A DNA stretch of 64,000 nt from an uncultured Alphaproteobacteria bacterium (GCA_902591485.1 CACJAV010000005.1:1-64000), one strand, 5' to 3'. Positions 47,057-56,970 are shown, numbered from the stretch's first letter. The notes: generated by a model not told the origin, from the letters alone. Numbers and translations: made by a program.

Positions 47057-47842
47057 ATGAACACTGATAAAATAACTAATTTACTTGATCAGGAATCTAT
47101 TAAATATTTATTTTCAATTTTTCATAATTATAAATCTGAAATTCGCTTGGTAGGTGGAAGTATAAGAGATACTTTAATTGATAGAGATGTAAAAGATATA
47201 GACTCAGCAACTCCTCTTGAACCCGATGAAGTATTGGCTTTATTGAAGGAGAATAATATTGAATACGATGACTATGCGTTACGATATGGATCTATTATTG
47301 CTTATATAAATAATAAAAAAATTCAAATTACTACATTAAGAGAAGATATTAATCAGCTTGGAAGACATACTTCAGTTTTGTATACTAAAGATTGGAAAAA
47401 AGATGCTGCAAGAAGAGATTTCACTTTTAATGCACTTTATCTTGGAATTGATCAAACAGTATATGATTTTTACAATGGGGAAAAAGATTTAAAGGAAAAG
47501 AAAATAAAATTTATTGGTGAAATTGAAGATAGAATAAAAGAAGATTATCTTAGAATATACAGATACTTTCGTTTTCTGGGTCTATTTGATCAACCTGAAA
47601 TAGATGATACAACTCAGTTATTTGTTGAAAAATATATTCATGAGTCTTTAGTTGTTTTAACAAATGATGTCATACGTCAAGAAGTCTTAAAAATGTTTAA
47701 TATGCCTTTTCCATTGAATTGTTTTTTTCAATCACATGATAAATTTAAGTGGGTTGAAATTATAAAAGAACATTTTACCAAAACTAATTATACGTTAGGG
47801 TTAGAGAGATGTCTTAATAGAATTGATAGCATTATAAATTGA
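47057..47842 (+). CDS. tRNA nucleotidyltransferase (CCA-adding/poly(A) polymerase family), short
   Basis: A 261-residue class II nucleotidyltransferase head: RLVGGSIRDTLI, the metal-binding DID (D47, D49), RRDFTFNAL and the neck motif EDYLRIYRYFRF. The family is usually 370-420 residues; here the protein stops soon after the neck and first body helices, lacking most of the body and tail that grip the tRNA elbow. No continuation frame lies before the next gene 30 bases on. It may still be active with a minimal body, or have a different RNA substrate. Confidence 0.8.
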   Translation: MNTDKITNLLDQESIKYLFSIFHNYKSEIRLVGGSIRDTLIDRDVKDIDSATPLEPDEVLALLKENNIEYDDYALRYGSIIAYINNKKIQITTLREDINQLGRHTSVLYTKDWKKDAARRDFTFNALYLGIDQTVYDFYNGEKDLKEKKIKFIGEIEDRIKEDYLRIYRYFRFLGLFDQPEIDDTTQLFVEKYIHESLVVLTNDVIRQEVLKMFNMPFPLNCFFQSHDKFKWVEIIKEHFTKTNYTLGLERCLNRIDSIIN

Positions 47843-47872
47843 AAATCAAAAATTAACTACCATTTAAGCATT

Positions 47873-48730
47873 ATGAGAAAAATTGTAGCTATCAAAGATT
47901 GTATGAAAACTTTTGAAGGGGATGGTATTCCTGTAACAAGAGCCTTTCCTGTTCCTGAAATGAGAGAAAATGATCCGTTTCTTTTATTTGATCACTTTGG
48001 GCCAATAAATTATGAACCAGGAGGAGCAACGGGTGTGCCTGCTCATCCCCACTGTGGGTTTGAAGCCATAACATATCTATTAGACGGGGAAGTTGAACAT
48101 AAAGATTCTTGGGGTGGTCAAGCAGCTATTGAAACAGGAGACATTCAATGGATGACAACTGGTTCAGGCCTCATACACTCAGAATTAGTGACAGATAAAT
48201 TTAAAAACAGTGGGGGAGTAATGCAGGGTTTACAGATTTGGGTAAACCTTCCTCACAAAAATAAAAAAGTAAAACCTTGGTATCAACATATTAAAAAAAA
48301 TGACATCCCTACTATCTATGAGGGCAATGATGTTTTATTAAAAGTATTGGTCGGTACAGTTAAAAACATTTCTTCAGCTGTTCAAACTTACTCCCCAGTT
48401 TCAATTTTTGATGTTCAGTTTGCTAAACCAAGCTTGATAGATTTAGATATCCCAAAAAATCAAACAGTAATGATCTATGTAATAGATGGAGAGTTGAAAT
48501 TTCATGATGATAATCAAATTGCTAGAAAAGGGCAGATGATTTATTTTGATCAGTCATCTGATATGATTAATTTAACATCCATTTCTCCAAATGGATCTTA
48601 CTTAGTTTTAGCTGGTGAGCCTCTAAATGAGCCTGTAGTTAGGTATGGGCCATTTGTGACAAATACGGAAGGGGATATGAAACAAGCAATGTTAGATTAC
48701 CAGAATGGAAAAATGGGAATGCTTAGTTAA
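47873..48730 (+). CDS. Pirin family protein
   Basis: A 285-residue bicupin of normal pirin length. The metal-site block is HPHCGFEAITYLLDGEVEHKD, with SGLIHSE completing the first cupin. Pirins have been linked to quercetin dioxygenase activity and to redox regulation, but a specific role is unclear. Its stop interlocks with the convergent trmL stop in TTAA. Confidence 0.92.
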   Translation: MRKIVAIKDCMKTFEGDGIPVTRAFPVPEMRENDPFLLFDHFGPINYEPGGATGVPAHPHCGFEAITYLLDGEVEHKDSWGGQAAIETGDIQWMTTGSGLIHSELVTDKFKNSGGVMQGLQIWVNLPHKNKKVKPWYQHIKKNDIPTIYEGNDVLLKVLVGTVKNISSAVQTYSPVSIFDVQFAKPSLIDLDIPKNQTVMIYVIDGELKFHDDNQIARKGQMIYFDQSSDMINLTSISPNGSYLVLAGEPLNEPVVRYGPFVTNTEGDMKQAMLDYQNGKMGMLS

Positions 48731-49179
48731 ATTTTATTAGTTTGTCGAAGACCTTCCCCAATAACTAATGCAACAGTACTACTTAAGTTAATTGATCTTA
48801 CTCCTTCTTTCATAGGTATAGTTAATCGGTGATCAACTAGTTGATGAATCTCTTCAGGCACGCCAGCGCTTTCCCTTCCAAATAAAAGAATATCAGTAGA
48901 GGAAAATTCGAATTTATATAAACTTTGACTAGCCTTGGTTGTCATCAATATTAATCGAAATTTATTTTTTTTTGTCCAATCGTAAAAATGCTGCCAATCA
49001 ATATGCCTTTTGTATTCAATATGATTAATATAATCCATTGCACTTCTTTTGAATTTTTTGTCATCAAAAATAAAGCCCGTAGGCTCAATAATATCTACCG
49101 GAACGCCCAAGCATGCACCTAGACGAAAAATATTACCAGCATTTTGAGGTATGTCAGGTTGATAAAGAGCGATTCTCAT
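48727..49179 (-). CDS. trmL: tRNA (cytidine(34)-2'-O)-methyltransferase
   Basis: A 150-residue SPOUT methyltransferase with the start ALYQPDIPQNAGNIFRLGACLG and the knot motifs LLFGRESAGVPEEIH and IPMKEGVRSINLSSTVALV. These match TrmL, which methylates the wobble base ribose of certain leucine tRNAs. The length is typical. It diverges from petA, with 95 bases between the start codons. Confidence 0.93.
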   Translation of the reverse strand: MRIALYQPDIPQNAGNIFRLGACLGVPVDIIEPTGFIFDDKKFKRSAMDYINHIEYKRHIDWQHFYDWTKKNKFRLILMTTKASQSLYKFEFSSTDILLFGRESAGVPEEIHQLVDHRLTIPMKEGVRSINLSSTVALVIGEGLRQTNKI

Positions 49180-49274
49180 GCTCTCTTGTCTACATTATTT
49201 TTATGATTGCGTCACGCTGGCACACATAATTTGGTATTTTTTTTCGAATTTAAGCTATAAGAGAAAATCAATTT

Positions 49275-49802
49275 ATGGCAGAAAATTCCAATAATAAGAG
49301 AAGAGACTTTCTTCAATTAAGTACTGTTACTATCGGCGCAGTAGGAACAGCTGCATTCATTTGGCCTTTCCTAAAAAGTATGAATCCTGCTGAGGATACA
49401 ATAGCTCTTGGAACAACAGAGGTAGATGTAAGTCAAATAGAAGAGGGGCAAAGTATTACAGTTAAATGGCGAGGAAAGCCTGTATTTATTCGTAAAAGAA
49501 CAAAAGATGAAATAGATGAAGCAAAAACTGTCAACATGTCTGATTTAAAAGATCCTGAGGAAGATATTGACCGTGTTAAAAAAGATGAGTGGTTAGTGCT
49601 GGTTGGAGTTTGTACTCATTTAGGTTGTGTTCCACTTGGGCAAAAATTAACTGACTCAAAAGGTGAATATAATGGCTGGTATTGTCCATGCCATGGATCA
49701 CACTATGATACATCTGGTAGAATAAGAAAAGGACCCGCTCCTGAAAATCTTGCAGTACCTCCTTATTCTTTTTTAAATGATACAACAATTAAGATTGGTT
49801 AA
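49275..49802 (+). CDS. petA: Ubiquinol-cytochrome c reductase Rieske iron-sulfur subunit
   Basis: A 175-residue Rieske protein. A twin-arginine signal-anchor (RRDF at residues 9-12 followed by a hydrophobic helix) leads to the 2Fe-2S cluster motifs CTHLGC and CPCHGSHYD, with the disulfide cysteines included. It carries electrons from the Qo site to cytochrome c1. It is first of petABC. A candidate promoter (TTGGTA 49231, TATAAG 49256) has an over-long spacer of 19. Confidence 0.96.
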   Translation: MAENSNNKRRDFLQLSTVTIGAVGTAAFIWPFLKSMNPAEDTIALGTTEVDVSQIEEGQSITVKWRGKPVFIRKRTKDEIDEAKTVNMSDLKDPEEDIDRVKKDEWLVLVGVCTHLGCVPLGQKLTDSKGEYNGWYCPCHGSHYDTSGRIRKGPAPENLAVPPYSFLNDTTIKIG

Positions 49803-49807
49803 TACGT

Positions 49808-51073
49808 ATGAGTGGTAATTCAGAGCCTAGAAAATATAAAAATCCTGTTTTAAATTGGATCGAATTTCGACTTCCAATAATTTCTTATTTTGAAAAAGAG
49901 TATGGTGATTATCCAATGCCTAAGAACTGTAATTATTTTTGGAGCTTTGGCGCTTTAGCAACAATAACATTGGTTACAATGATAGTTAGCGGAATTTTTC
50001 TTGCAATGAACTATACCCCGCATACTGAAATGGCTTTTGATAGTGTTGAGAGAATCATGAGAGATGTTAACTATGGATGGCTATTAAGATACATTCATTC
50101 CAATGGCGCAGCATTCTTCTTCATTATTGTTTATATTCATATTGTAAGAGGTATGTATTATGGTTCATACAAATACCCAAGAGAACTCAATTGGATTTTG
50201 GGTGTATTTATATATCTTTTGATGATGGCAACTTCATTTCTTGGATATACACTTCCGTGGGGGCAAATGTCTTACTGGGGTGCTACGGTAATAACAAATT
50301 TATTTAGCGCTATTCCATTCATAGGTGAAGGATTAAAGACTTGGTTGCTTGGTGATTACACTGTTGGTAATGCTACACTAAATAGATTTTTTGCTCTCCA
50401 CTACGTCCTTCCGTTTGTGATTTTTGGTATTGTTGGCTTACATGTTGCAGCAGTTCATGTTCATGGATCAAATAATCCTGCAGGCATAGACATTAGATCT
50501 AAGAACGATACAGTCAACTTTTTTCCTTACATGTTAATTAAAGACACCATTGCTGTTTGTGTATTTGGTGTTCTTATTTCAGCTGTTATATTCTTTGGGC
50601 CAAACTTAATGGCAGAAGTTGATAATTATATACCAGCTGATCCATTAGTTACTCCTGCACATATTGTTCCAAATTGGTATTTAGCCCCATTCTATGCAAT
50701 TTTACGAGCTGTACCTGATAAGTTAGGCGGGGTGGCGTTGATGTTTGGAGCAATTGCAATTCTTTTTGTGCTTCCATGGTTAGATACATCAAAAGTGAGA
50801 AGTTGTAATTTTAGACCAATGTACAAATGGTTCATGATGCTATTTTTTGTAAACTTTTTTGTCCTTGGTTATGTTGGAATGTTACCTGCTGAAGGTTTAT
50901 ATCTTTTAATTGCAAGAGTAGGGCTGGTATATTATTTTGGTTTTTTCCTTATTATTACACCTTTTATTGGATGGATTGAAAAACCAAAGACACTTCCTGC
51001 TAGCATAAGTGATGTTTATTTGGGTGGTGGTAAAGACTCACCATTAACTGCTAGCCAAAAAGAAATTTATTAG
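49808..51073 (+). CDS. petB: Cytochrome b of the bc1 complex
   Basis: A 421-residue cytochrome b with eight expected helices. Heme histidines lie in RYIHSNGAAFFF and YIHIVRG, and in ALHYVLPF and HVAAVHVHG. The Qo-side motif LPWGQMSYWGATVITNLF is intact. At residues 288-291 (bases 50669-50680) the ef loop reads PNWY instead of the usual PEWY, so the glutamate implicated in proton exit during quinol oxidation is asparagine. The rest of the protein is well conserved, so it is not degraded. It is followed directly by petC. Confidence 0.96.
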   Translation: MSGNSEPRKYKNPVLNWIEFRLPIISYFEKEYGDYPMPKNCNYFWSFGALATITLVTMIVSGIFLAMNYTPHTEMAFDSVERIMRDVNYGWLLRYIHSNGAAFFFIIVYIHIVRGMYYGSYKYPRELNWILGVFIYLLMMATSFLGYTLPWGQMSYWGATVITNLFSAIPFIGEGLKTWLLGDYTVGNATLNRFFALHYVLPFVIFGIVGLHVAAVHVHGSNNPAGIDIRSKNDTVNFFPYMLIKDTIAVCVFGVLISAVIFFGPNLMAEVDNYIPADPLVTPAHIVPNWYLAPFYAILRAVPDKLGGVALMFGAIAILFVLPWLDTSKVRSCNFRPMYKWFMMLFFVNFFVLGYVGMLPAEGLYLLIARVGLVYYFGFFLIITPFIGWIEKPKTLPASISDVYLGGGKDSPLTASQKEIY

Positions 51074-51829
51074 ATGACAAAAATATTAATATTAATTTTA
51101 ACTCTAATTTTTACATTTAACGTTCATGCTGCTGAGTCAAATAAAGGATCTATGCCAAAACATGAATGGTCATTTAATGGTATAACAGGAACCTTTGATA
51201 GAGCTGCATTACAACGAGGTTTTAAGGTTTACAGAGAAGTTTGTGCTGGATGCCATTCAATGAAATTGCTCTACTATAGAGATCTTTTGGATATAGGATT
51301 TTCTGAAGCGCAAGTAAAAGCTATTGCAGCTGAGCATGATGTCTTAGACGGTCCAAATGATGAGGGTGAAATGTTTGAAAGACCTGCGCGTCCTGCAGAT
51401 AGATTTGTTAATCCTTATCTAAATGATAATGAAGCAAGAGCTAATAACAACGGTGCTTACCCACCTGATCTAAGTGTTATCACAAAGGCTAGAAGATACG
51501 GTGAAGACTATATTTATAATTTATTAATGGGTTACGAAGAGGCTCCTGAGGAATTAGAAGTTGGTGATGGCATGTATTACAATAAATGGATGGATGGTAA
51601 TCAAATTGCTATGCCTGCACCAATCTATGATGGTAGTGTGGATTACGATGATGGAACAGACAATAATGCCGCTCAACTATCTGAAGATGTTGTTACGTTT
51701 TTAAAATGGTCAGCTGAGCCTGAGCTCGAAGTAAGAAAGAATTTAGGTATCAAAGTTATTTTATTTTTCTTAGTTCTTGGAACAATAGTGTATTTAGCAA
51801 AAAATAGATTGTGGAGGGAAGTGCACTAA
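51074..51829 (+). CDS. petC: Cytochrome c1 of the bc1 complex
   Basis: A 251-residue cytochrome c1. A signal peptide precedes the heme site CAGCHS, then ARPADRFVNPYLNDNEARANN and the methionine-ligand region GNQIAMPAPI, and a C-terminal membrane anchor (VILFFLVLGTIVYLA). It passes electrons from the Rieske protein to soluble or membrane-bound cytochrome c. Its stop interlocks with the convergent ychF stop in CTAA. Confidence 0.96.
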   Translation: MTKILILILTLIFTFNVHAAESNKGSMPKHEWSFNGITGTFDRAALQRGFKVYREVCAGCHSMKLLYYRDLLDIGFSEAQVKAIAAEHDVLDGPNDEGEMFERPARPADRFVNPYLNDNEARANNNGAYPPDLSVITKARRYGEDYIYNLLMGYEEAPEELEVGDGMYYNKWMDGNQIAMPAPIYDGSVDYDDGTDNNAAQLSEDVVTFLKWSAEPELEVRKNLGIKVILFFLVLGTIVYLAKNRLWREVH

Positions 51830-52926
51830 ACATTGAACAGAAAGTGCATTACATCTCCATTTTTTACAATATAATCTTTACCCTCTTGCCTTAATTTTCC
51901 CGCATCTCTGCTACCTACTTCACCTTTGAATTTTATAAAATCCTCATAAGCAATAGTTTCTGCTCTGATAAAACCTTTTTCAAAATCAGAATGTATTTTA
52001 CCCGCAGCTTGTGGCGCTAAAGTGTTCTTATTTATAGTCCACGAACGTGTTTCTTTAGGTCCACAGGTAAAGTAATTAATCAGATTTAGCAGATCATAAC
52101 CACTTTTAATTATTTTTGTTAAAGTTGTATCATTGAGACCCATTTCTTTAATTATCTCAAGCTTTTCTTCATTGTCTACTAATTCTGCAATTTGAGACTC
52201 AATTGAAGCAGAAACAATTACAAAGTTATGATTATTTTTTGCAGCGTACTCTTTTACTTTCTTAGATAATTCATTTCCATTTTGAACTGAGTTTTCATCA
52301 ACATTGCAGATATATAAAATTGGCTTAGTTGTAATTAAGTTCAATGTTTTAATAAATAGATTATCCGCTTCAGAATATTCATTTTTGACTAATAAATCAA
52401 TATCATTTAAATTTTCTAAGAGTTTTTCTATTATACTAATTTGAATCTTAATAATTTTATCACCTTGTTTAGATTTTTTTTCGAGAGAATTTCTTTTTGT
52501 TTCTAATGTCTCAATATCAGCCAGTTGAAGCTCTGTATTGATAGTTTCAATATCATTAAGAGGATTAATAGTATTTGATACATGAGCAATATTTTCATCT
52601 TCAAAACATCGCACTACATGAGCAATAGCATCAACTTCTCGTATATGACCTAAAAACTTATTCCCTAAACCCTCTCCCTGAGAAGCACCTTTAACAAGTC
52701 CTGCAATATCCACAAAATCCATATATGAAGGAATTATTTTTTCACTTTTTCCTATTTCACCAAGTATTTTTAACCTTTTATCTGGAACAGCTACCCTTCC
52801 TACATTAGGTTCAATAGTGGCAAAGGGATAATTTGCTGCCTCAGCTTTATTTGACTCAGTTAAAGCATTAAACAATGTTGATTTTCCAACATTTGGCAAA
52901 CCAATAATACCACATTTAAAACCCAT
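51826..52926 (-). CDS. ychF: Redox-regulated ATPase YchF
   Basis: A 366-residue Obg-family P-loop protein. It starts GIIGLPNVGKSTLFNALT, has DIAGLVKGASQGEGLGNKFL (G3 region) and the C-terminal TGS-like domain ending GDVMHFLFNV. YchF prefers ATP and is linked to stress and ribosome function. It starts one base within the stop of pth, a conserved neighbour. Confidence 0.96.
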   Translation of the reverse strand: MGFKCGIIGLPNVGKSTLFNALTESNKAEAANYPFATIEPNVGRVAVPDKRLKILGEIGKSEKIIPSYMDFVDIAGLVKGASQGEGLGNKFLGHIREVDAIAHVVRCFEDENIAHVSNTINPLNDIETINTELQLADIETLETKRNSLEKKSKQGDKIIKIQISIIEKLLENLNDIDLLVKNEYSEADNLFIKTLNLITTKPILYICNVDENSVQNGNELSKKVKEYAAKNNHNFVIVSASIESQIAELVDNEEKLEIIKEMGLNDTTLTKIIKSGYDLLNLINYFTCGPKETRSWTINKNTLAPQAAGKIHSDFEKGFIRAETIAYEDFIKFKGEVGSRDAGKLRQEGKDYIVKNGDVMHFLFNV

Positions 52927-53486
52927 TATTTACTTTCTGATAACTTTGTTAAAAAAAGACCTATGTCACTTAAAATAGTTTCGAAGTTTTGTGTAATATT
53001 TTCTAGCTGTTTATTGATTATTTCAATTTCAGTTTCACTAAATTTATTAAGTACATAGTTTGAAACTAAATGTTTATCTCCTGGATGATCAATGCCAACC
53101 CGAATTCGATAGTATTCATTTCCAATCATTTCATCAATGCTTGAAAGACCATTGTGACCTGCATTACCACCACCCAATTTTACTTTTACCTTTCCAAGCT
53201 CTAAGTCTAAATCATCATGGATAATAAATAATTTATTTTTTTCAATCTTATAAAAGCTCATTACATCTCTTATTGGCTGTCCAGACAAATTCATAAAATT
53301 TAAAGGTTTCAATAAAAAGCAGGAATCATTATTTATAATGCCCTTAAAAATTTCTTTTTTGGAGTCTTTTTTGAAAGGAACAAAATTATAAAAATTTATG
53401 AGCTTATCAATTAAAGCAAAACCAATGTTATGTCGTGTGTTAATGTATTCTTTACCTGGGTTTCCCAGACCACAAATTAAAAACAT
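52926..53486 (-). CDS. pth: Peptidyl-tRNA hydrolase
   Basis: A 186-residue enzyme with the catalytic histidine in YINTRHNIGFALI, the aspartate in IIHDDLDLELG and the GGGNAGHNGLSSI loop. It recycles peptidyl-tRNAs released from ribosomes. It sits between rplY and ychF, the usual order. The length is slightly short of E. coli Pth but complete. Confidence 0.95.
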   Translation of the reverse strand: MFLICGLGNPGKEYINTRHNIGFALIDKLINFYNFVPFKKDSKKEIFKGIINNDSCFLLKPLNFMNLSGQPIRDVMSFYKIEKNKLFIIHDDLDLELGKVKVKLGGGNAGHNGLSSIDEMIGNEYYRIRVGIDHPGDKHLVSNYVLNKFSETEIEIINKQLENITQNFETILSDIGLFLTKLSESK

Positions 53487-53504
53487 AATTATTTATAAGA
53501 TATT

Positions 53505-54176
53505 TTACTTAGATTCTTCTTTAGATTCTTCTTTGCTATCTTCTTTTTGTTCTTCAGATTTTTCTTCTTTAGTCTCTTCACTAGACTCTTCTTCTGATTC
53601 AGCAGGTTTTGTTTCAACTTCTACTGTTGGAGGAACAAGTGTTGCTACAACAAAATCCCTATCTGAAATAGTAGGCTTAACCCCATCTGGAAGATTAATA
53701 TTGCTAATTTTAATAGAGTCACCAATTTCACTATTAATCAGATCAAACTGCAATTTATCAGGTATATTGTTAGCATTACAGCTTAGCTCTACTTCACGTC
53801 TAACCAAGTTTAGTACACCGCCTTTTTTAAGACCTGGGCATGTTTCTTGATTTAAAAACTCTACAGGTACTTCAACGGTAACCTTTGTGTCGTTCTGAAC
53901 TCTTAAAAAATCAAAATGAATTAGCTTATCAGTTACAGGATGATATTGTAGTTGCTTAGGAAGAACTTTTTCTGATTTTCCATCAATATCAATGTCTAAT
54001 ATTGTAGAGTAAAAAGCACCAGCGTGCATCAGCTTTTGTAAGATCTTATTCTCAAAAGCTATCTTAGTTGGCTCTGTTCCTTTACCATAAACTATGCCAG
54101 GAACCATACCTTTAGTAAGCAATGAGTAAGTGGAGCCAGTATCTTTAGATCTCTCAATTACTTTATATTTTTCCAT
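53505..54176 (-). CDS. rplY: 50S ribosomal protein L25, long (CTC) form
   Basis: A 223-residue bL25 of the general stress CTC type. The N-terminal 5S rRNA-binding domain contains the GMVPGIVYGKG and FYSTILDI elements, followed by the TL5/CTC C-terminal domain. The last about 30 residues are low-complexity, rich in Glu, Ser and Lys (repeats of KEES and EEKSEE), an acidic disordered tail as seen in other alphaproteobacterial L25 proteins. It precedes pth. Confidence 0.94.
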   Translation of the reverse strand: MEKYKVIERSKDTGSTYSLLTKGMVPGIVYGKGTEPTKIAFENKILQKLMHAGAFYSTILDIDIDGKSEKVLPKQLQYHPVTDKLIHFDFLRVQNDTKVTVEVPVEFLNQETCPGLKKGGVLNLVRREVELSCNANNIPDKLQFDLINSEIGDSIKISNINLPDGVKPTISDRDFVVATLVPPTVEVETKPAESEEESSEETKEEKSEEQKEDSKEESKEESK

Positions 54177-54192
54177 TTTAATTTAATTTGTT

Positions 54193-55128
54193 TTAATCAA
54201 AAAGGGCCGAAACAGAAGAATCACTGTTGATCCTTTTTATGGCCTCACCCATTAAAGGAGCAACACTAATATGTCTAATATTTTTTGTATTTTTTACATC
54301 ATTTGATGCTTCTATACTGTCAGTCAGAACTAATTCCTTGATAGCAGAGCTTTCAATCCTTTTTAGGGCTTCTCCAGATAAGACTCCATGGGCAATATAA
54401 GAGAATATTTCTTTAGCACCATTGTCCTTAAGAGCTTTTGCTGCATTACACAATGTTCCAGCAGAGTCAGCAATATCGTCGAGTAAAATACATGTTTTAT
54501 CTTTTACATCTCCAATAATATTCATAACTTCAGACTCTCCAGCTTTTTCTCTTCTTTTATCCGCGATAGCGAGACCAGCATTCATTCTTTTTGCAAAGGC
54601 TCTAGCTCTTACAACACCACCAACATCTGGAGATGTAATTACTAAATTGCTATTATTTGAAAATTTTTCTTTCATATCTTTAATTATTGGTGGGGCTGAA
54701 AAAATATTATCTAGAGGAATGTCAAAAAAACCCTGAATTTGTCCTGCATGTAAATCCATAGTTAGAACTCTATGAGCCCCTGCTGAAGTAATTAAGTTTG
54801 CTACTAGTTTTGCTGTTATAGGGGTTCTAGGTCCAGTTTTCCTATCCTGTCTAGCATACCCATAATAAGGAATTACGGCAGTGATTCTTTTTGCTGAACC
54901 TCTTTTTGCAGCATCAATGGTAATTAATAATTCCATCAGGTGATCATTTGCTGGGTGAGATGTTGATTGAATTATAAAAACATCCTCACCTCTTATATTT
55001 TCATTAATTTCTACAAATATTTCTCTATCAGCAAATTTTCTAAGAGATGTATTGGCTAATGATACACCAATATACGAGCAAATTGCTTCTGCTAAAATTT
55101 TATTACTGTTACCTGCAATAATTTTCAT
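54193..55128 (-). CDS. prs: Ribose-phosphate pyrophosphokinase
   Basis: A 311-residue PRPP synthetase. It has [14 protein letters not shown], the flexible-loop block [20 protein letters not shown], the ribose-5-phosphate side [11 protein letters not shown] and the PRPP loop [11 protein letters not shown]. It supplies PRPP for nucleotides, histidine and tryptophan. It lies 16 bases upstream of rplY on the same strand. Confidence 0.96.
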   Translation of the reverse strand: MKIIAGNSNKILAEAICSYIGVSLANTSLRKFADREIFVEINENIRGEDVFIIQSTSHPANDHLMELLITIDAAKRGSAKRITAVIPYYGYARQDRKTGPRTPITAKLVANLITSAGAHRVLTMDLHAGQIQGFFDIPLDNIFSAPPIIKDMKEKFSNNSNLVITSPDVGGVVRARAFAKRMNAGLAIADKRREKAGESEVMNIIGDVKDKTCILLDDIADSAGTLCNAAKALKDNGAKEIFSYIAHGVLSGEALKRIESSAIKELVLTDSIEASNDVKNTKNIRHISVAPLMGEAIKRINSDSSVSALFD

Positions 55129-55171
55129 TAAATATTTTTATCAATATATGAGTATACAAATAGTTCAACTA

Positions 55172-55936
55172 TTATGTCAGAGAGATTAAGTTAATAAGTC
55201 TACCTGTAGTTTTTTCATTTTGATGTTTAGATCTCCTATGACTAAAAAATAGTCTTTTGTTTGCATATGTATCAAGATTTACGTTATGAATTTTTTCTAA
55301 ACCTAATTCTCTCAACTGATAATTTATTAGACCCCTAAGGTTAAAAAAAGTTTTATTTATATTTTTTTTTCTAAAAAATTTTGAATAATTTAGATTTTTT
55401 TTTAAAAATTTTTTTTCAAAATTTCTATCAACTTCATAATTTTTACTATTCAAACAAGGTCCAATAATTGCTGTTAGGTTTTTTCTACTAATTTTTTTTT
55501 TATCAAAAAAGATTATAGCATTTTTAGAAATATTTTTCAGCGTACCCTTCCAACCTGAATGTAAACAGCAAACAAACTTTTTTTTATTGTCATAAATAAA
55601 AATAGGTGCGCAGTCTGCAGTTAGTACACCCAAAACTACATTGTTTAATGATGTCATCATTCCATCAGCATCTATTTTTTTATTTATATTTGTTTTTTTA
55701 ATTTGTACTACCTTAGAAGAGTGAACCTGATTGATTAAAATTAATTTTTTATTTTGTAATCCTAAATTTTTAAGAGCCTGATGTCTGTTTTTTTGAACTA
55801 ATTTTTTACTATCTCCACTAGAAACACTGCAGTTAAGTGATTTAAATTCATTTTTTGAGAAACCATTAAGTTTAGTAAAAAAACCATGAGTAATTTTAGC
55901 TTTTTTTATAATGTGATAATTTTTAACTAAAGACAT
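55172..55936 (-). CDS. pgeF: Peptidoglycan editing factor PgeF (laccase-domain protein)
   Basis: A 254-residue YfiH/LACC1-type protein. The metal-site blocks are LINQVHSSKV, VLTADCAPIFIYD and CLHSGWKGTLKN, with the histidines and the cysteine in place. Members remove misincorporated serine from peptidoglycan precursors or act on purine nucleosides. The sequence is very lysine-rich. It overlaps the midA 3' end by ten bases. Confidence 0.9.
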   Translation of the reverse strand: MSLVKNYHIIKKAKITHGFFTKLNGFSKNEFKSLNCSVSSGDSKKLVQKNRHQALKNLGLQNKKLILINQVHSSKVVQIKKTNINKKIDADGMMTSLNNVVLGVLTADCAPIFIYDNKKKFVCCLHSGWKGTLKNISKNAIIFFDKKKISRKNLTAIIGPCLNSKNYEVDRNFEKKFLKKNLNYSKFFRKKNINKTFFNLRGLINYQLRELGLEKIHNVNLDTYANKRLFFSHRRSKHQNEKTTGRLINLISLT

Positions 55937-56970
55937 GTTGTAATTAAAACTTTAAAAATATCTCCCATTTGAGATTTACTAGTAAGTCTCTCATAATCTA
56001 ATTCTATTTTTTTTGAAACTATTTCATCTTGATTATTTTGTAACTGCTCCTTCCTTTCTTTTAGACCACAACCTAATAAAAAATCTTTTTGGTTACTAAA
56101 TGACTCTATAGTTAACTTATTGTAATTTGCTACTTTAATTAATTCATCAAAATTTACGTGAGCTGTAATATCTTGATTTCCTAGATTATCAAATAGATGG
56201 GTTTTTTTATGCCTATGGATAGTTTGTAGTGAAAAATTTTTAGGAAAGGTCTTGTATCCATAATCAATTGTAAAAAAAATTCCTTTGTTATTTTTAATAA
56301 ACTTACAAACTGAATCATAATAATTTTTTCGTGTTTTGGAAATTTCAGCTACTCCAGCGTAGTTAAATTTTTCCAAACTTTGCAAGAGTTTTTCATTCTT
56401 TATTTCTTCAGACTCAAAGTTAAATAATTTTTTAGAATTATTATACTTTATAATTTTCTCATACCATTTCTGTTTTCTAAAAAATTGTCTTATAGGAAAA
56501 CAATCAAAGAATTCATTAGAATACACTATTGAAGGTTTATCATTTTTTATATCAAAGTTTTTACACCATTTTAAATTTTTAACATTTAAATTGGATAATC
56601 TATCCTTTTGTTTTTTTATCAAAACTTGATTTTTTTCGATTAAAAAAAGATTAGTCGAATTCAAAAAATCCTTATTTATTGTAGCTACACGAATTATATC
56701 CTCAGTTAAAGTTCCCGCCCCAGGACCCAATTCAATTAAATTGAAATCTCTTTGAATATGTTTTTCCCAGAAGTTTATTAAAAAAACTCCTATTATTTCT
56801 CCAAACATTTGTGATATCTCTGGGGAAGTGATAAAATCATTATTTTGACCAATGGGATTATTATTAATATAATAACCATTGTCACTAAACTGACAAAGCT
56901 CAATGAACTCACCAACATCTATTTGTCCTTTTTTTTTAATTTGTGAAATAATTAAGTCTTTAATTTTCAT
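55927..56970 (-). CDS. MidA/NDUFAF7-like SAM-dependent methyltransferase
   Basis: A 347-residue protein of DUF185/MidA type. The SAM-binding block is LIELGPGAGTLTEDIIR, followed by SNEFFDCFPIRQF and DYGYKTFPKNFS. The mitochondrial homologue NDUFAF7 methylates an arginine of complex I, and bacterial members may do the same. It overlaps lgt by four bases in the lgt-midA-pgeF order common in alphaproteobacteria. Confidence 0.9.
   Translation of the reverse strand: MKIKDLIISQIKKKGQIDVGEFIELCQFSDNGYYINNNPIGQNNDFITSPEISQMFGEIIGVFLINFWEKHIQRDFNLIELGPGAGTLTEDIIRVATINKDFLNSTNLFLIEKNQVLIKKQKDRLSNLNVKNLKWCKNFDIKNDKPSIVYSNEFFDCFPIRQFFRKQKWYEKIIKYNNSKKLFNFESEEIKNEKLLQSLEKFNYAGVAEISKTRKNYYDSVCKFIKNNKGIFFTIDYGYKTFPKNFSLQTIHRHKKTHLFDNLGNQDITAHVNFDELIKVANYNKLTIESFSNQKDFLLGCGLKERKEQLQNNQDEIVSKKIELDYERLTSKSQMGDIFKVLITTCL

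Noticed and set aside
53398..53850. A 150-codon serine-rich open frame antisense to rplY and pth
   Set aside because: The serine-rich part is the mirror of the Glu/Ser/Lys tail of L25; no start signal or homology supports it.
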